From contig NZ_DAISXK010000015.1 in NCBI RefSeq assembly GCF_036825875.1, positions 1-60,156 on the forward strand: a DNA stretch of 60,156 nucleotides. The letters are read 5' to 3'. Position 1 is the stretch's first letter; the number at the start of each line of letters is the position of its first letter. Below are positions 43,437 through 53,064 of this stretch, piece by piece. Source of the stretch: Paucihalobacter sp036825875 (GTDB lineage Bacteria > Bacteroidota > Bacteroidia > Flavobacteriales > Flavobacteriaceae). A model generated the notes under the pieces. That model was given only the letters and a program-made list of their open reading frames with translations, made no database searches and was not told where the DNA came from. The translations under genes and the position numbers were made by a program.

Positions 43437-43475
43437 ATAACAAGCAGTAAATCTGCTTTTTATCAACATAAAAAA

Positions 43476-45782
43476 ATGAACTTAGATTATATCATACCAA
43501 ACAATTGGTCTATTTTAGAAGAAGGATTTAATCCTGACTTAGTTGAATCGTCCGAAAGTATCTTTAGCCTCGGAAACGGCGCTATGGGTCAACGGGCCAA
43601 CTTTGAAGAAACTTTTAGTGGTGCCACTTTCCAGGGCAGTTATATTGCTGGCGTTTATTATCCAGACAAAACCCGTGTTGGCTGGTGGAAAAACGGCTAT
43701 CCAGAATATTTTGCCAAAGTACTCAATGCCCCAAACTGGATTGGAATTAAAGTTCTGATAAACGGCGTGTATTTGGATTTGCATACTTCTACCAAGGTTT
43801 CAAATTTTAAAAGAGAGCTGAACATGAAAGAGGGCTGGCTCTCTAGAAGTTTCGAAGCTGTGCTGCCCAACAATGTAGAAGTTAAAGTAAATACCAAGCG
43901 TTTTTTAAGTTTGGATTTAGATGAAATTGGCGCTATTAAATACGAAGTGACGCCGCTAAATGGTGATGCTGAAATTACTTTTGAACCTTATTTAGATAGC
44001 GGTATTACCAACGAAGACACAAACTGGGACGACAAGTTTTGGGATACGCTTAATGTGAGCCACGACAATCACCAAGCTTTTATTCAGGCAAAAACCATGA
44101 AAACGGATTTTTATGTTTGTGCTTTTATGGAGTCGGAAGTTTTTATCGATGGTAAAACACTGTTAATAGAGCCAAAAATTCAGGCGGACGCTACTACCAC
44201 GACCTTTAGTTATAAGCACAAGGTTAAACAACATCAAACCTATGGCATTCATAAATTTGGTGGTTATACAGTAGATAGAAATCATCCAAAAGTTGAATTG
44301 GTTCAAGCGGCAAAAACGGCCTTAAAAAAGGCTACCGATTTTGGATTTGATACTTTATTGACCATGCAAAAAGATGCTTGGGCAAAAATCTGGGAAATGG
44401 CCGATATTACTATTGATGGCGATGTAAAAGCGCAGCAAGGTATTCGCTTTAATATTTATCACCTCAATCAAACTTATTTAGGGACCGATGCCAGTTTAAA
44501 CATCGGTCCGAAAGGATTCACAGGCGAAAAATACGGCGGTAGTACTTATTGGGATACGGAGGCATACTGCATTCCGTTTTACATGGCCACCAAAGATCAA
44601 AGTGTGGCGAGGAATTTATTAGCATACCGATACAACCATTTACAGAAAGCCATAGAGAATGCCGAGAAATTAGGCTTTTCAAACGGTGCAGCTTTGTACC
44701 CAATGGTAACAATGAATGGTGAGGAATGCCATAACGAATGGGAAATCACCTTTGAAGAAATTCACCGTAATGGCGCAATTGCGTTTGCTATTTTTAACTA
44801 CCATCGCTATACCGGCGATTACAGTTATATTCCAGAAAAAGGTTTGGAAGTGCTTATTGCTATTGCCCGATTCTGGCAGCAGCGCGCGACGTTTTCAACA
44901 CATAAAAACAAATATGTAATTCTGGGAGTTACTGGACCAAATGAATACGAAAACAATGTTAATAATAACTGGTACACCAATTACATTGCCAAGTGGTGTA
45001 TTGATTACGCAATAGAAAATATTGCCAGAGTTGAAAAAGAATTCGCTTCCGATTACACGCGAATCATGAACAAAACGCGTTTGTCTCAAGCTGAAATTGA
45101 ACAATGGAAAGCTGTGGCCGATACTATGTATTTTCCTTTTTCAGATGAACACAATATTTATTTACAACAAGATGGATTTTTAGATAAAGAATTGGTAACA
45201 GTTGCCAATCTTGATAAATCTCAAAGACCTATCAATCAAAAATGGAGTTGGGATCGTATTTTGCGTTCGCCTTATATCAAACAAGCCGATACGCTTCAAG
45301 GTTTTTACTTTTTTGAAGACCATTTCAGTACTGAGGAACTCAAGCGTCATTTTGATTTTTACGAGCCATTCACGGTGCATGAAAGCTCATTGTCGCCTTG
45401 CGTTCATAGTATTCAAGCAGCTAAATTGGGGCAGATGGATCAGGCTTACACCTTTTATTTAAGAACCTCGAGGTTAGATTTAGACGACTATAACCACGAA
45501 GTTCACGAAGGTTTGCATATTACTTCAATGGCAGGAACTTGGATGAGTATTGTGGAAGGTTTTGGCGGTATGCGCATTAAGAACAATCAATTGTCATTTG
45601 AACCAAAAATCCCAAACCAATGGGATGCTTATTCCTTTAAAGTGAATTTCCGTCATCAAATTTTGAAGGTCATGGTGAGTCATCAAGACACGAAGTTTGA
45701 ACTTGATGGGAATGAGGATTTAAGCATTTTGGTTCATGGTAAAACGGTGCTTATTTCACCTAATAATTTGGTATCTATTTAA
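43476..45782 (+). CDS. GH65 phosphorylase (probable maltose phosphorylase)
   Basis: 768 residues, no signal peptide, thus cytoplasmic. GH65 features: N-terminal super-beta-sandwich (SLGNGAMGQRANFEE...GSYIAGVYYP), helical barrel with YGGSTYWDTEAYCIPFY, NGEECHNEWEITFEEIHRNG, and the catalytic Glu490 in VTGPNEYENNVNNNWYTN. C-terminal SLSPCVHSIQAAKLG and GLHITSMAGTW follow. The EECHNEWEITFEEIHRNG type is that of maltose phosphorylases rather than acid trehalases, and pgmB next door supports a beta-glucose-1-phosphate product. Confidence 0.88.
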   Translation: MNLDYIIPNNWSILEEGFNPDLVESSESIFSLGNGAMGQRANFEETFSGATFQGSYIAGVYYPDKTRVGWWKNGYPEYFAKVLNAPNWIGIKVLINGVYLDLHTSTKVSNFKRELNMKEGWLSRSFEAVLPNNVEVKVNTKRFLSLDLDEIGAIKYEVTPLNGDAEITFEPYLDSGITNEDTNWDDKFWDTLNVSHDNHQAFIQAKTMKTDFYVCAFMESEVFIDGKTLLIEPKIQADATTTTFSYKHKVKQHQTYGIHKFGGYTVDRNHPKVELVQAAKTALKKATDFGFDTLLTMQKDAWAKIWEMADITIDGDVKAQQGIRFNIYHLNQTYLGTDASLNIGPKGFTGEKYGGSTYWDTEAYCIPFYMATKDQSVARNLLAYRYNHLQKAIENAEKLGFSNGAALYPMVTMNGEECHNEWEITFEEIHRNGAIAFAIFNYHRYTGDYSYIPEKGLEVLIAIARFWQQRATFSTHKNKYVILGVTGPNEYENNVNNNWYTNYIAKWCIDYAIENIARVEKEFASDYTRIMNKTRLSQAEIEQWKAVADTMYFPFSDEHNIYLQQDGFLDKELVTVANLDKSQRPINQKWSWDRILRSPYIKQADTLQGFYFFEDHFSTEELKRHFDFYEPFTVHESSLSPCVHSIQAAKLGQMDQAYTFYLRTSRLDLDDYNHEVHEGLHITSMAGTWMSIVEGFGGMRIKNNQLSFEPKIPNQWDAYSFKVNFRHQILKVMVSHQDTKFELDGNEDLSILVHGKTVLISPNNLVSI

Positions 45783-45792
45783 ACAATTTAAC

Positions 45793-47724
45793 ATGAAAAA
45801 ACTAGCAACCTATTCTTTTGTCCTCTTATTAATTTTAGGATGGTCATGCAACCAGATTCCTGAAAAGGATAGTGAAGCTGTAATTGCTTCCTCTGAAACA
45901 GTTGAAGAATTTAATGATATTGAAAGGTTAGAACCACCTAATTGGTGGATTGGTTTTAAAAATCAGAAGCTTCAATTAATGGTTAAGCATGACGGTATTG
46001 GTAATTATTCGCCAAGAATCGATTACAACGGTGTTTCAATTGAGAAAATTAACAAAGCTGATAGTCCAAATTATTTATTTATCGATGTTGATATTGATGA
46101 AACGGCTACAGCAGGTGCCTTCAATATTGTATTCGAAAATGATAAAGGAGACCTACTTCGACAAACCTATAGATTGCAACAACGCGTAAAATCAGCCAAG
46201 GATTTTATCGGTTTTAATAGTAGTGATGTAATGTACCTTATCACGCCCGATAGGTTTGCCAATGCCAATCCAGAAAACGACAGGGTTGAAGGATTACGCG
46301 AAACAGCCGTTGACAGAACTAACGACTACGCCAGGCATGGTGGGGATATTGAAGGCATCACCCAGCATTTAGATTATATTAAGGACATGGGGTTCACCGC
46401 CATCTGGCCAGGTCCGTTGCTTACCAACGATATGCCACAAGCCTCGTATCACGGTTATGCCATGACAGATTTTTATGAGGTGGATCCGCGTTTTGGAACC
46501 CTAGAAGAATACATCAACTTATCAAAGGAAGCTCAAAAAAGAGGTATAAAACTGGTGATGGATCAAGTAGCTAACCATTGTGGTAGCTATCATTGGTGGA
46601 TGGAAGATTTACCGTTTAAGGATTGGTTAAATTTTCAAAAGGAATATTTAGATGGCGAAAAACTCATCACCTCTAACCACCGCAGAACGGTTAATCAAGA
46701 TAGTTATGCCGCAGAAGCAGATCGCGCCTTAATGAGCAAAGGCTGGTTTGTTAGCAGTATGCCCGATTTAAATCAGCAAAATCCGTTTTTGGCCACCTAC
46801 CTTATCCAAAATAGTATTTGGTGGGTTGAAACTTTAGAACTTGGAGGCATTCGTCAAGATACCTATCCATATCCTGATAAGAATTTTATGTCCAATTGGG
46901 CTGGCGCTATTATGAAGGAATATCCAAACTTCAATATTGTTGGAGAAGAATGGAGCAATAATCCGTTACTTATTGCCTACTGGCAACAAGGCGCCAACAA
47001 TAAGGATGGTTATGAGTCTAACTTAAAATCCACGATGGATTTTGCTATGAAAGATCATTTGGTTGCCGGCATCACCGAGCCCGAAACTTGGGGCACAGGT
47101 TTGGTTAAAATTTACGATGGATTGTCGAACGATTTTCATTATCCATCCCCCGAAAATTTACTGGTATTTCCAGACAATCACGATATGGACAGAGTTTTTA
47201 CCCAGTTTGATGAAAACATTACCCATACCAAAATGACTTTAAGTTTTATGCTGATGTTGCCAAGAACCCCGCAGATTTATTACGGTACCGAAATTTTAAT
47301 GCAAAACACGGCTAAACCTGGCGATCATGGTTTAATTCGCACCGATTTCCCTGGCGGTTGGCAAGGCGATGCAGTCAATGCTATTACAGGCGAAGGTTTA
47401 TCAGCAGAAGCTTTAGATATGCAGGAATACCTGAAAAAGTTATTGAATTATCGCAAGCTATCAAAAGCGATTCATGAAGGAAAAACCATTCATTTTGCAC
47501 CTGAAAATAATATTTACGTGTTGTTCAGAATACTGGATGCTGAAATAGTAATGCATATTCTCAATAAAAATGACACACCTATCAATTTAGATTTAGAAAG
47601 ATTTAAAGAACTAGGTTTAGAAGGTAAGCGCTTCAGAAATATTATAGAAGGTTATTCGGTGGAATGGAAGGATACCATAGAATTGAACAAAAAAGGCAGT
47701 TATATATTTAGTACAAGGTTATGA
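45793..47724 (+). CDS. GH13 lipoprotein, cyclomaltodextrinase/neopullulanase-like (SusA-like)
   Basis: 643 residues from ATG 45793 (an in-frame start at 45736 lies inside the GH65 gene). Lipobox LGWSC (Cys19). An N-terminal beta domain (WWIGFKNQKLQLMVKHDGI...) resembles the cyclomaltodextrinase N-terminal module. The barrel carries MYLITPDRFANANPENDR, nucleophile D356 (GIRQDTYPYPD), acid/base E385 (VGEEWSNN) and FPDNHDMDR. It probably breaks imported maltodextrins in the periplasm. It overlaps the esterase gene by four bases. Confidence 0.9.
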   Translation: MKKLATYSFVLLLILGWSCNQIPEKDSEAVIASSETVEEFNDIERLEPPNWWIGFKNQKLQLMVKHDGIGNYSPRIDYNGVSIEKINKADSPNYLFIDVDIDETATAGAFNIVFENDKGDLLRQTYRLQQRVKSAKDFIGFNSSDVMYLITPDRFANANPENDRVEGLRETAVDRTNDYARHGGDIEGITQHLDYIKDMGFTAIWPGPLLTNDMPQASYHGYAMTDFYEVDPRFGTLEEYINLSKEAQKRGIKLVMDQVANHCGSYHWWMEDLPFKDWLNFQKEYLDGEKLITSNHRRTVNQDSYAAEADRALMSKGWFVSSMPDLNQQNPFLATYLIQNSIWWVETLELGGIRQDTYPYPDKNFMSNWAGAIMKEYPNFNIVGEEWSNNPLLIAYWQQGANNKDGYESNLKSTMDFAMKDHLVAGITEPETWGTGLVKIYDGLSNDFHYPSPENLLVFPDNHDMDRVFTQFDENITHTKMTLSFMLMLPRTPQIYYGTEILMQNTAKPGDHGLIRTDFPGGWQGDAVNAITGEGLSAEALDMQEYLKKLLNYRKLSKAIHEGKTIHFAPENNIYVLFRILDAEIVMHILNKNDTPINLDLERFKELGLEGKRFRNIIEGYSVEWKDTIELNKKGSYIFSTRL

Positions 47725-48695
47725 TAAAATTAGTTTACACGGCTGCCTTGTTGGTTTTCTTACAAGGTTGCAAAAACCAACAAAAACCAACGGTTGTAGA
47801 TGAAAGCGCTCCAGAAATAGCGGCGCAATTATTATCCGAGGCAACTTTGTACGCTGGAGAATTATTTAGAATTGATTCGTTTCCTTCTGTCTACATAGTG
47901 CCACGTGCGGTGGATATATGGCTGCCATCTAATTACGACAACACTAAAAAATTTGCTGTACTTTATATGCACGACGGGCAAATGTTATTTGATTCAACTA
48001 CCACTTGGAACCAACAAGAATGGAAAGTTGATGAATGGGCAAGTAAACTGATGAATGATAACAAAACAAAGAATTTTATTGTAGTTGGTATTCACAACAT
48101 TCCCAAAATTAGATGGCAAGATTTATATCCGCAAAAGGCATTTGACTACATGCCTGTAAACATTCGAGATTCTATATTTACAACGGCTTCATCTAAAGGC
48201 ATCAACATTAAAATGCAAGGTGATGATTATTTAAAGTTTTTGGTAGAAGAACTTAAACCTTTTATAGATAATAAGTTTAATGTTTTTGCCGATAAGGCAA
48301 ACACTGTTGTTGCTGGTTCCAGTATGGGTGGCTTAATGAGTATGTATGCAGTTTCTGAATATCCTGATGTTTTTGGTGGGGCTGCATGTCTTTCAACCCA
48401 TTGGCCAGGTGTTATGCCATCGGAGAAGAATCCACATCCCGATGCCATATTTAAGTATATAGAAAATACCTTGCCCGAAGCGGGAACTCATAAACTTTAT
48501 TTTGATTACGGTACTGAAACATTAGATCAATATTATCCAGTACATGCACCAAGGGTAGACAGTATTTTGGCGGAAAAGGGTTATACCCATCAAGATTCTC
48601 GCAATATAGAATTTACAGGAACCGACCATTCTGAAAATTCGTGGAATCAACGACTCGATATACCACTAATTTTTTTACTAAGTACAAATGAGTAA
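47721..48695 (+). CDS. Alpha/beta-hydrolase (putative esterase) lipoprotein
   Basis: 324 residues with lipobox FLQGC (Cys17). The PF00756-type esterase fold is indicated by VDIWLPSNYDNTKKFAVLYMHDGQ, the nucleophile Ser201 in AGSSMGGLMS, and a C-terminal His in TGTDHSENSW. Overlaps of four and eight bases with the flanking glycosidase genes tie it firmly to the alpha-glucan operon. Relatives include enterochelin-esterase-like and feruloyl or acetyl esterases; the ester it cleaves is unknown. It may remove acyl groups from modified glucans or have an unrecognised glycan-related activity. Confidence 0.75.
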   Translation: MIKLVYTAALLVFLQGCKNQQKPTVVDESAPEIAAQLLSEATLYAGELFRIDSFPSVYIVPRAVDIWLPSNYDNTKKFAVLYMHDGQMLFDSTTTWNQQEWKVDEWASKLMNDNKTKNFIVVGIHNIPKIRWQDLYPQKAFDYMPVNIRDSIFTTASSKGINIKMQGDDYLKFLVEELKPFIDNKFNVFADKANTVVAGSSMGGLMSMYAVSEYPDVFGGAACLSTHWPGVMPSEKNPHPDAIFKYIENTLPEAGTHKLYFDYGTETLDQYYPVHAPRVDSILAEKGYTHQDSRNIEFTGTDHSENSWNQRLDIPLIFLLSTNE

Positions 48696-51075
48696 ATGCT
48701 TTATAAACATAGCGGCCCTAATATTCTCAATTTTTGTAATTGGACAAAATAAAGATCGCTTGTTTGTGAGTGCAGAAGATAAAGCAACATATTTGGAGGT
48801 GAAGGTTAGTAATGGGATTTATCAAATTAAACCCTATTCGAAAAATATTATTGAAACCACTTTTATTCCATTTGGAGAAACTTTTAATTCAACATCACAT
48901 GCTGTGGTTTTGAATCCAAAGGAAGTATCTACAACATTGGAAATTTCGGATGATCAGGTTAGTTACGCAACCAAAAACAGTTCAGTGTTAATTCAAAAAC
49001 AACCCTTTCAAATTTCTTATTACTACAAAGATAAATTCTTGATTTCCGAAAAGAATGGATACATTAAAAACGACAGTTTAGAAACTATTCAATTCAACCT
49101 CACCAAAGACGAAGTGCTTTATGGAGGTGGTGCAAGAGCATTAGGGATGAACCGTCGTGGGCATAGATTACAACTTTACAATCGTGCACATTATGGCTAT
49201 GAAACACACTCGGAGTTGATGAACTTTACAATGCCAATAATCTTGTCCTCTCAGAAATACATGGTTCATTTTGACAATGCACCCATCGGATTTTTAGACC
49301 TCGACAGCAAATCCGACAATACACTTACTTACGAAACCATTTCAGGAAGAAAAACCTATCAGGTGATTGCCGAAGATTCTTGGTATGACCTTTTAGACGC
49401 GTATACCGATTTAACTGGAAAGCAACCCATGCCGCCACGTTGGGCATTAGGTAATTTTTCAAGCCGTTTCGGATACCATTCACAATACGAAACTGAAGCT
49501 ACTATTAAGGCTTTTAAGGATGCAGAAATTCCTGTGGATGCCATTATTTTAGACTTGTATTGGTTTGGAAAAGAAGTGCAAGGCACCATGGGTAATTTAG
49601 AAGTTGATCGCGATTCGTTTCCAGATTTTGAAGATATGGTGGGCAGGCTGAAACAGCAAGGTGTGAAAACCATTCTTATTACCGAACCATTTATATTGAC
49701 CACTTCTAAGCGTTGGCAGGAAGCAATTGAACAAGAAGTTTTAGCAAAAGACTCACTTGGAAATCCATACACCTACGATTTTTATTTCGGCAATACTGGT
49801 TTAATAGATATTTACAATCCCAAGGCCGAGCAATGGTTTTGGAATATCTATAGAGATTTAGCCAACAAAGGCGTGGCAGGCGTTTGGGGTGATTTGGGCG
49901 AACCCGAAGTGCATCCTTCAAGCTTGATTCATCACACTGGCACTGCCGATGAGGTGCACAACATTTATGGTCATGATTGGGCGCGATTGGTTTTTGAAGG
50001 TTATCAACGTGACTTCCCTGAAATGCGTCCCTTTATTTTAATGCGTGCAGGCTATTCGGGGTCGCAGCGTTACGGACTCATTCCTTGGTCGGGCGATGTG
50101 AACAGAACTTGGGGTGGTTTACAAAGTCAGCCAGAAATTGCCCTTCAAATGGGCATGCAAGGTTTGGCATATATGCACAGCGATTTGGGCGGATTTGCTG
50201 GTGCCAATCTCGATGATGAGTTGTATGTGCGCTGGCTACAATATGGCGTTTTTCAGCCTATATTTCGTCCTCATGCGCAAGAAGATGTACCGAGTGAACC
50301 TGTTTTTAGAAGTGAAAAAGCCAAAGCTCTGTCTAAACAAGCCATTGAATTGCGCTACAAATTATTGCCCTATAATTATAATTTGATGTTTGAAAATTAT
50401 AAAAACGGCACACCGTTAATGCGGCCATTGTTTTTTGAGGATGAAAACCCTGAACTGTTCAACTATTCAACCTCGTACTTATGGGGGAAAGATATTTTAG
50501 TGTCTCCAGTTTTGGAAGCAGGAAAAAGAACACAAGACGTTTATTTTCCGAAGGATCAACTGTGGTTTGATTTTAATTCTGATACCTTGTATGAAGGAGG
50601 AAAAACCCATGTCGTTGCTTTAAATGAAACCACGATCCCAACTTTTGTGCGTGCAGGAGCATTTATTCCTATGGCAAAACCTATGCAAAACACCATAGGA
50701 TATAATATAAATAACTTTGATTTACATTATTATTTTCATCGGTCTGTAGATGAAAGTGAACGTGAATTTTATAACGACGATGGTTTAAGTGCTATGGCAT
50801 ATGAAAATGACGCTTACGAAGTGTTGGAGTTTGAAGCCGAACTAAAACGAAACACCTTAGAAATTGAATTTGAAGCGGAGGTTGAAGAGAACTACAGTTC
50901 AGCCACAAAGCAAATACAGTTAATTATTCACAATATACAAAAACAGCCACGACGTATTAAAATTGATGGCAAGCGAGTGGTTGTGAATTGGAATGAAAGT
51001 AAAAATAATTTGATGGTTCCTGTTACTTGGAATCCGGAACAAGAATTGGAAATCATCATCAAACTTAAAAAATAA
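48688..51075 (+). CDS. GH31 alpha-glucosidase
   Basis: 795 residues with an N-terminal signal-like segment (CFINIAALIFSIFVIGQ) and no lipobox. The N-terminal beta domain carries YGGGARALGMNRRG. The barrel begins at PPRWALGNFSSRFGYHSQ, with LDLYWFG, nucleophile D402 (GVWGDLGEPEV), acid/base D470 (WSGDVNRTWGG) and SDLGGFAGA. C-terminal beta domains follow. The family releases glucose from the non-reducing end of alpha-glucans or may act on alpha-1,6 branches. It starts within the end of the esterase gene. Confidence 0.92.
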   Translation: MSKCFINIAALIFSIFVIGQNKDRLFVSAEDKATYLEVKVSNGIYQIKPYSKNIIETTFIPFGETFNSTSHAVVLNPKEVSTTLEISDDQVSYATKNSSVLIQKQPFQISYYYKDKFLISEKNGYIKNDSLETIQFNLTKDEVLYGGGARALGMNRRGHRLQLYNRAHYGYETHSELMNFTMPIILSSQKYMVHFDNAPIGFLDLDSKSDNTLTYETISGRKTYQVIAEDSWYDLLDAYTDLTGKQPMPPRWALGNFSSRFGYHSQYETEATIKAFKDAEIPVDAIILDLYWFGKEVQGTMGNLEVDRDSFPDFEDMVGRLKQQGVKTILITEPFILTTSKRWQEAIEQEVLAKDSLGNPYTYDFYFGNTGLIDIYNPKAEQWFWNIYRDLANKGVAGVWGDLGEPEVHPSSLIHHTGTADEVHNIYGHDWARLVFEGYQRDFPEMRPFILMRAGYSGSQRYGLIPWSGDVNRTWGGLQSQPEIALQMGMQGLAYMHSDLGGFAGANLDDELYVRWLQYGVFQPIFRPHAQEDVPSEPVFRSEKAKALSKQAIELRYKLLPYNYNLMFENYKNGTPLMRPLFFEDENPELFNYSTSYLWGKDILVSPVLEAGKRTQDVYFPKDQLWFDFNSDTLYEGGKTHVVALNETTIPTFVRAGAFIPMAKPMQNTIGYNINNFDLHYYFHRSVDESEREFYNDDGLSAMAYENDAYEVLEFEAELKRNTLEIEFEAEVEENYSSATKQIQLIIHNIQKQPRRIKIDGKRVVVNWNESKNNLMVPVTWNPEQELEIIIKLKK

Positions 51076-51080
51076 CACTT

Positions 51081-52964
51081 ATGAACAAAACACTATTTAC
51101 ATCAATTTTGTTAGTATTTACGCTTTGTTTTGCTTGTAAGGACGAACCAAAACAGACCCCTGAACCAACTATGACAAATCGTGAATTAAAGAAAAAAGAA
51201 GTCGTATATCAAGTATTTACCCGTTTATTCGGCAATACAAATTCAACTAATAAACCTTGGGGAACTCTAGAAGAAAACGGTGTTGGAAAGTTTGATGATT
51301 TTACTGCTCAGGCACTTCAAGAAATAAAAGATTTAGGTGTCACACACATTTGGTATACCGGTGTGCCGCACCACGATGTGATAACCGATTACACCCAATA
51401 CGGCATCTCAAACGACGACCCCGATGTGGTTAAGGGTAGAGCTGGCTCACCCTACGCGGTTAAAGATTACTACAATGTCAATCCTGATTTGGCAGTTAAT
51501 GTTGCGAATCGTTTACAAGAGTTTGAAGCTTTAATAGAGCGCACCCACATCGCTGGCATGAAGGTACTTATTGATATAGTGCCCAATCACGTGGCGAGAA
51601 ATTACCATAGTTTAACCAATCCAGATGGTGTGAAGGATTTTGGTTTCAATGATGATACTTCAGTAAGCTATCATGTTAATAATAATTTTTACTACAATCC
51701 TGGCGAAGCATTTCAGGTGCCAGAATGGAAGGATGGTTATCAGCCCTTAGGAGGTGACTCGCATCCACTTTCCGACGGTAAGTTTGATGAAAATCCAGCA
51801 AAATGGACGGGCAATGGCTCGCGATTGTCGCAACCCGATATGAATGATTGGTATGAAACCATCAAAATAAATTACGGTATTTCACCTGACGGCCAAAAGG
51901 ATTATGACGAATTGCCAGAAGGATTTGACAATGAACATTACAAGGCTCATTTTGAATTTTGGAGTGATAAAACCGTGCCTGATTCTTGGTTAAAATTCAA
52001 GGATATTGCGCTCTATTGGATTGAAAAGGGCGTTGACGGTTTCCGTTTTGATATGGCAGAAATGGTACCCGTTGAGTTTTGGAGTTATATGAATTCGGCT
52101 ATAAAAATGAAAAATCCTAAGGCTTTTTTGCTGGCTGAGGTTTACCAACCGCAGTTGTATCGTGAATACATCAAAAAAGGAAAAATGGATTATTTGTACG
52201 ACAAAGTTCAGTTGTACGACACCCTAAAAAATGTGATGCAAGGTCATGGTAAAACCGACCATATTCCGCCTATACAAGACGATTTGAAAGACATTGAGCA
52301 CCATATGTTACATTTCCTTGAAAACCACGACGAGCAACGCATTGCCAGTCCTGAATTTGCTGGTGATGCTACAAAGGGCAAGCCTGCCATGGTGGTTTCT
52401 GCTACCATAAGCACTTCCCCTACTTTGGTGTATTTTGGTCAGGAATTGGGTGAACCAGGAGTCGAAGATGCAGGATTTGGAAAACCTTCCAGAACTTCAA
52501 TTTTTGACTATATTGGTGTACCAACTTATCAACGTTGGGTCAATAACAAGGCTTTTGATGGCGCAAGATTAAATGAGCAAGAAAAAAATCTTCGAGATTT
52601 TTATAAGCGTCTTTTAAACTTCACAATCAACAGTGAAGCATTGATGGGTGACTATGAAGATTTACACAATTATAACCGCAACAATACCGAGAATTATAAC
52701 GATAAGGTTTTGTCGTTCGCACGTTGGAGTGATTTTGAACAATTAGTGGTGATCAATAATTTTGATGCAGAAAGCGACATGCAATTTAACTTAAAAATTC
52801 CCAAAAATATTATCGATAGTTGGAATTTAGCCGATGGCGATTACGAATTAGAAGACGCACTTTACAATCAGTACAAAACCCAATTAAAAGTCGAAAGAGG
52901 CATAGGTTCAATGCAAATAAATTTAAAACCTTTGGAGTCATTTATTCTCAAATTAAACTTGTAG
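51081..52964 (+). CDS. GH13 alpha-amylase-type lipoprotein
   Basis: 627 residues with lipobox CFAC (Cys19). GH13 conserved regions: VVYQVFTRLFG, VLIDIVPNHVARN, GVDGFRFDMAEM (nucleophile D324), FLLAEVYQP (acid/base E353) and LENHDEQRI. A large insertion (NGSRLSQPDMNDWYETIK...) separates regions I and II. It is distinct in sequence from the other GH13 enzymes of the operon, so it probably has a different linkage or chain-length preference. It follows the GH31 stop by five bases. Confidence 0.9.
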   Translation: MNKTLFTSILLVFTLCFACKDEPKQTPEPTMTNRELKKKEVVYQVFTRLFGNTNSTNKPWGTLEENGVGKFDDFTAQALQEIKDLGVTHIWYTGVPHHDVITDYTQYGISNDDPDVVKGRAGSPYAVKDYYNVNPDLAVNVANRLQEFEALIERTHIAGMKVLIDIVPNHVARNYHSLTNPDGVKDFGFNDDTSVSYHVNNNFYYNPGEAFQVPEWKDGYQPLGGDSHPLSDGKFDENPAKWTGNGSRLSQPDMNDWYETIKINYGISPDGQKDYDELPEGFDNEHYKAHFEFWSDKTVPDSWLKFKDIALYWIEKGVDGFRFDMAEMVPVEFWSYMNSAIKMKNPKAFLLAEVYQPQLYREYIKKGKMDYLYDKVQLYDTLKNVMQGHGKTDHIPPIQDDLKDIEHHMLHFLENHDEQRIASPEFAGDATKGKPAMVVSATISTSPTLVYFGQELGEPGVEDAGFGKPSRTSIFDYIGVPTYQRWVNNKAFDGARLNEQEKNLRDFYKRLLNFTINSEALMGDYEDLHNYNRNNTENYNDKVLSFARWSDFEQLVVINNFDAESDMQFNLKIPKNIIDSWNLADGDYELEDALYNQYKTQLKVERGIGSMQINLKPLESFILKLNL

Positions 52965-53018
52965 TATTAAAAAAGTCATAACAGTTTTTGGGACTAACCA
53001 ATATATTAGTCGACACTA

Positions 53019-53030
53019 GGAAAGCTTTCG
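53019..53030. promoter_or_regulatory. Inverted-repeat site between two GH13 genes
   Basis: GGAAAGCTTTCG contains a perfect GAAAGCTTTC palindrome and is preceded by GACTAA/TTAGTC (52992-52997/53006-53011). The 100-base gap is the largest within the GH operon before this point, so a secondary promoter or operator is possible. It differs from the LacI-type palindrome in spacing. Confidence 0.25.
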
Positions 53031-53064
53031 AGACGTGCACTTAAAAACAAATAAATTTCAATAG

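Noticed and set aside
49359..49772. Minus-strand ORF inside GH31
   Set aside because: Antisense shadow; the plus-strand GH31 motifs are intact.
53019..53030. Second LacI operator
   Set aside because: GGAAAGCTTTCG is two bases shorter than the 14-bp palindrome at 39933 and has a different centre; kept only as an unassigned inverted repeat.
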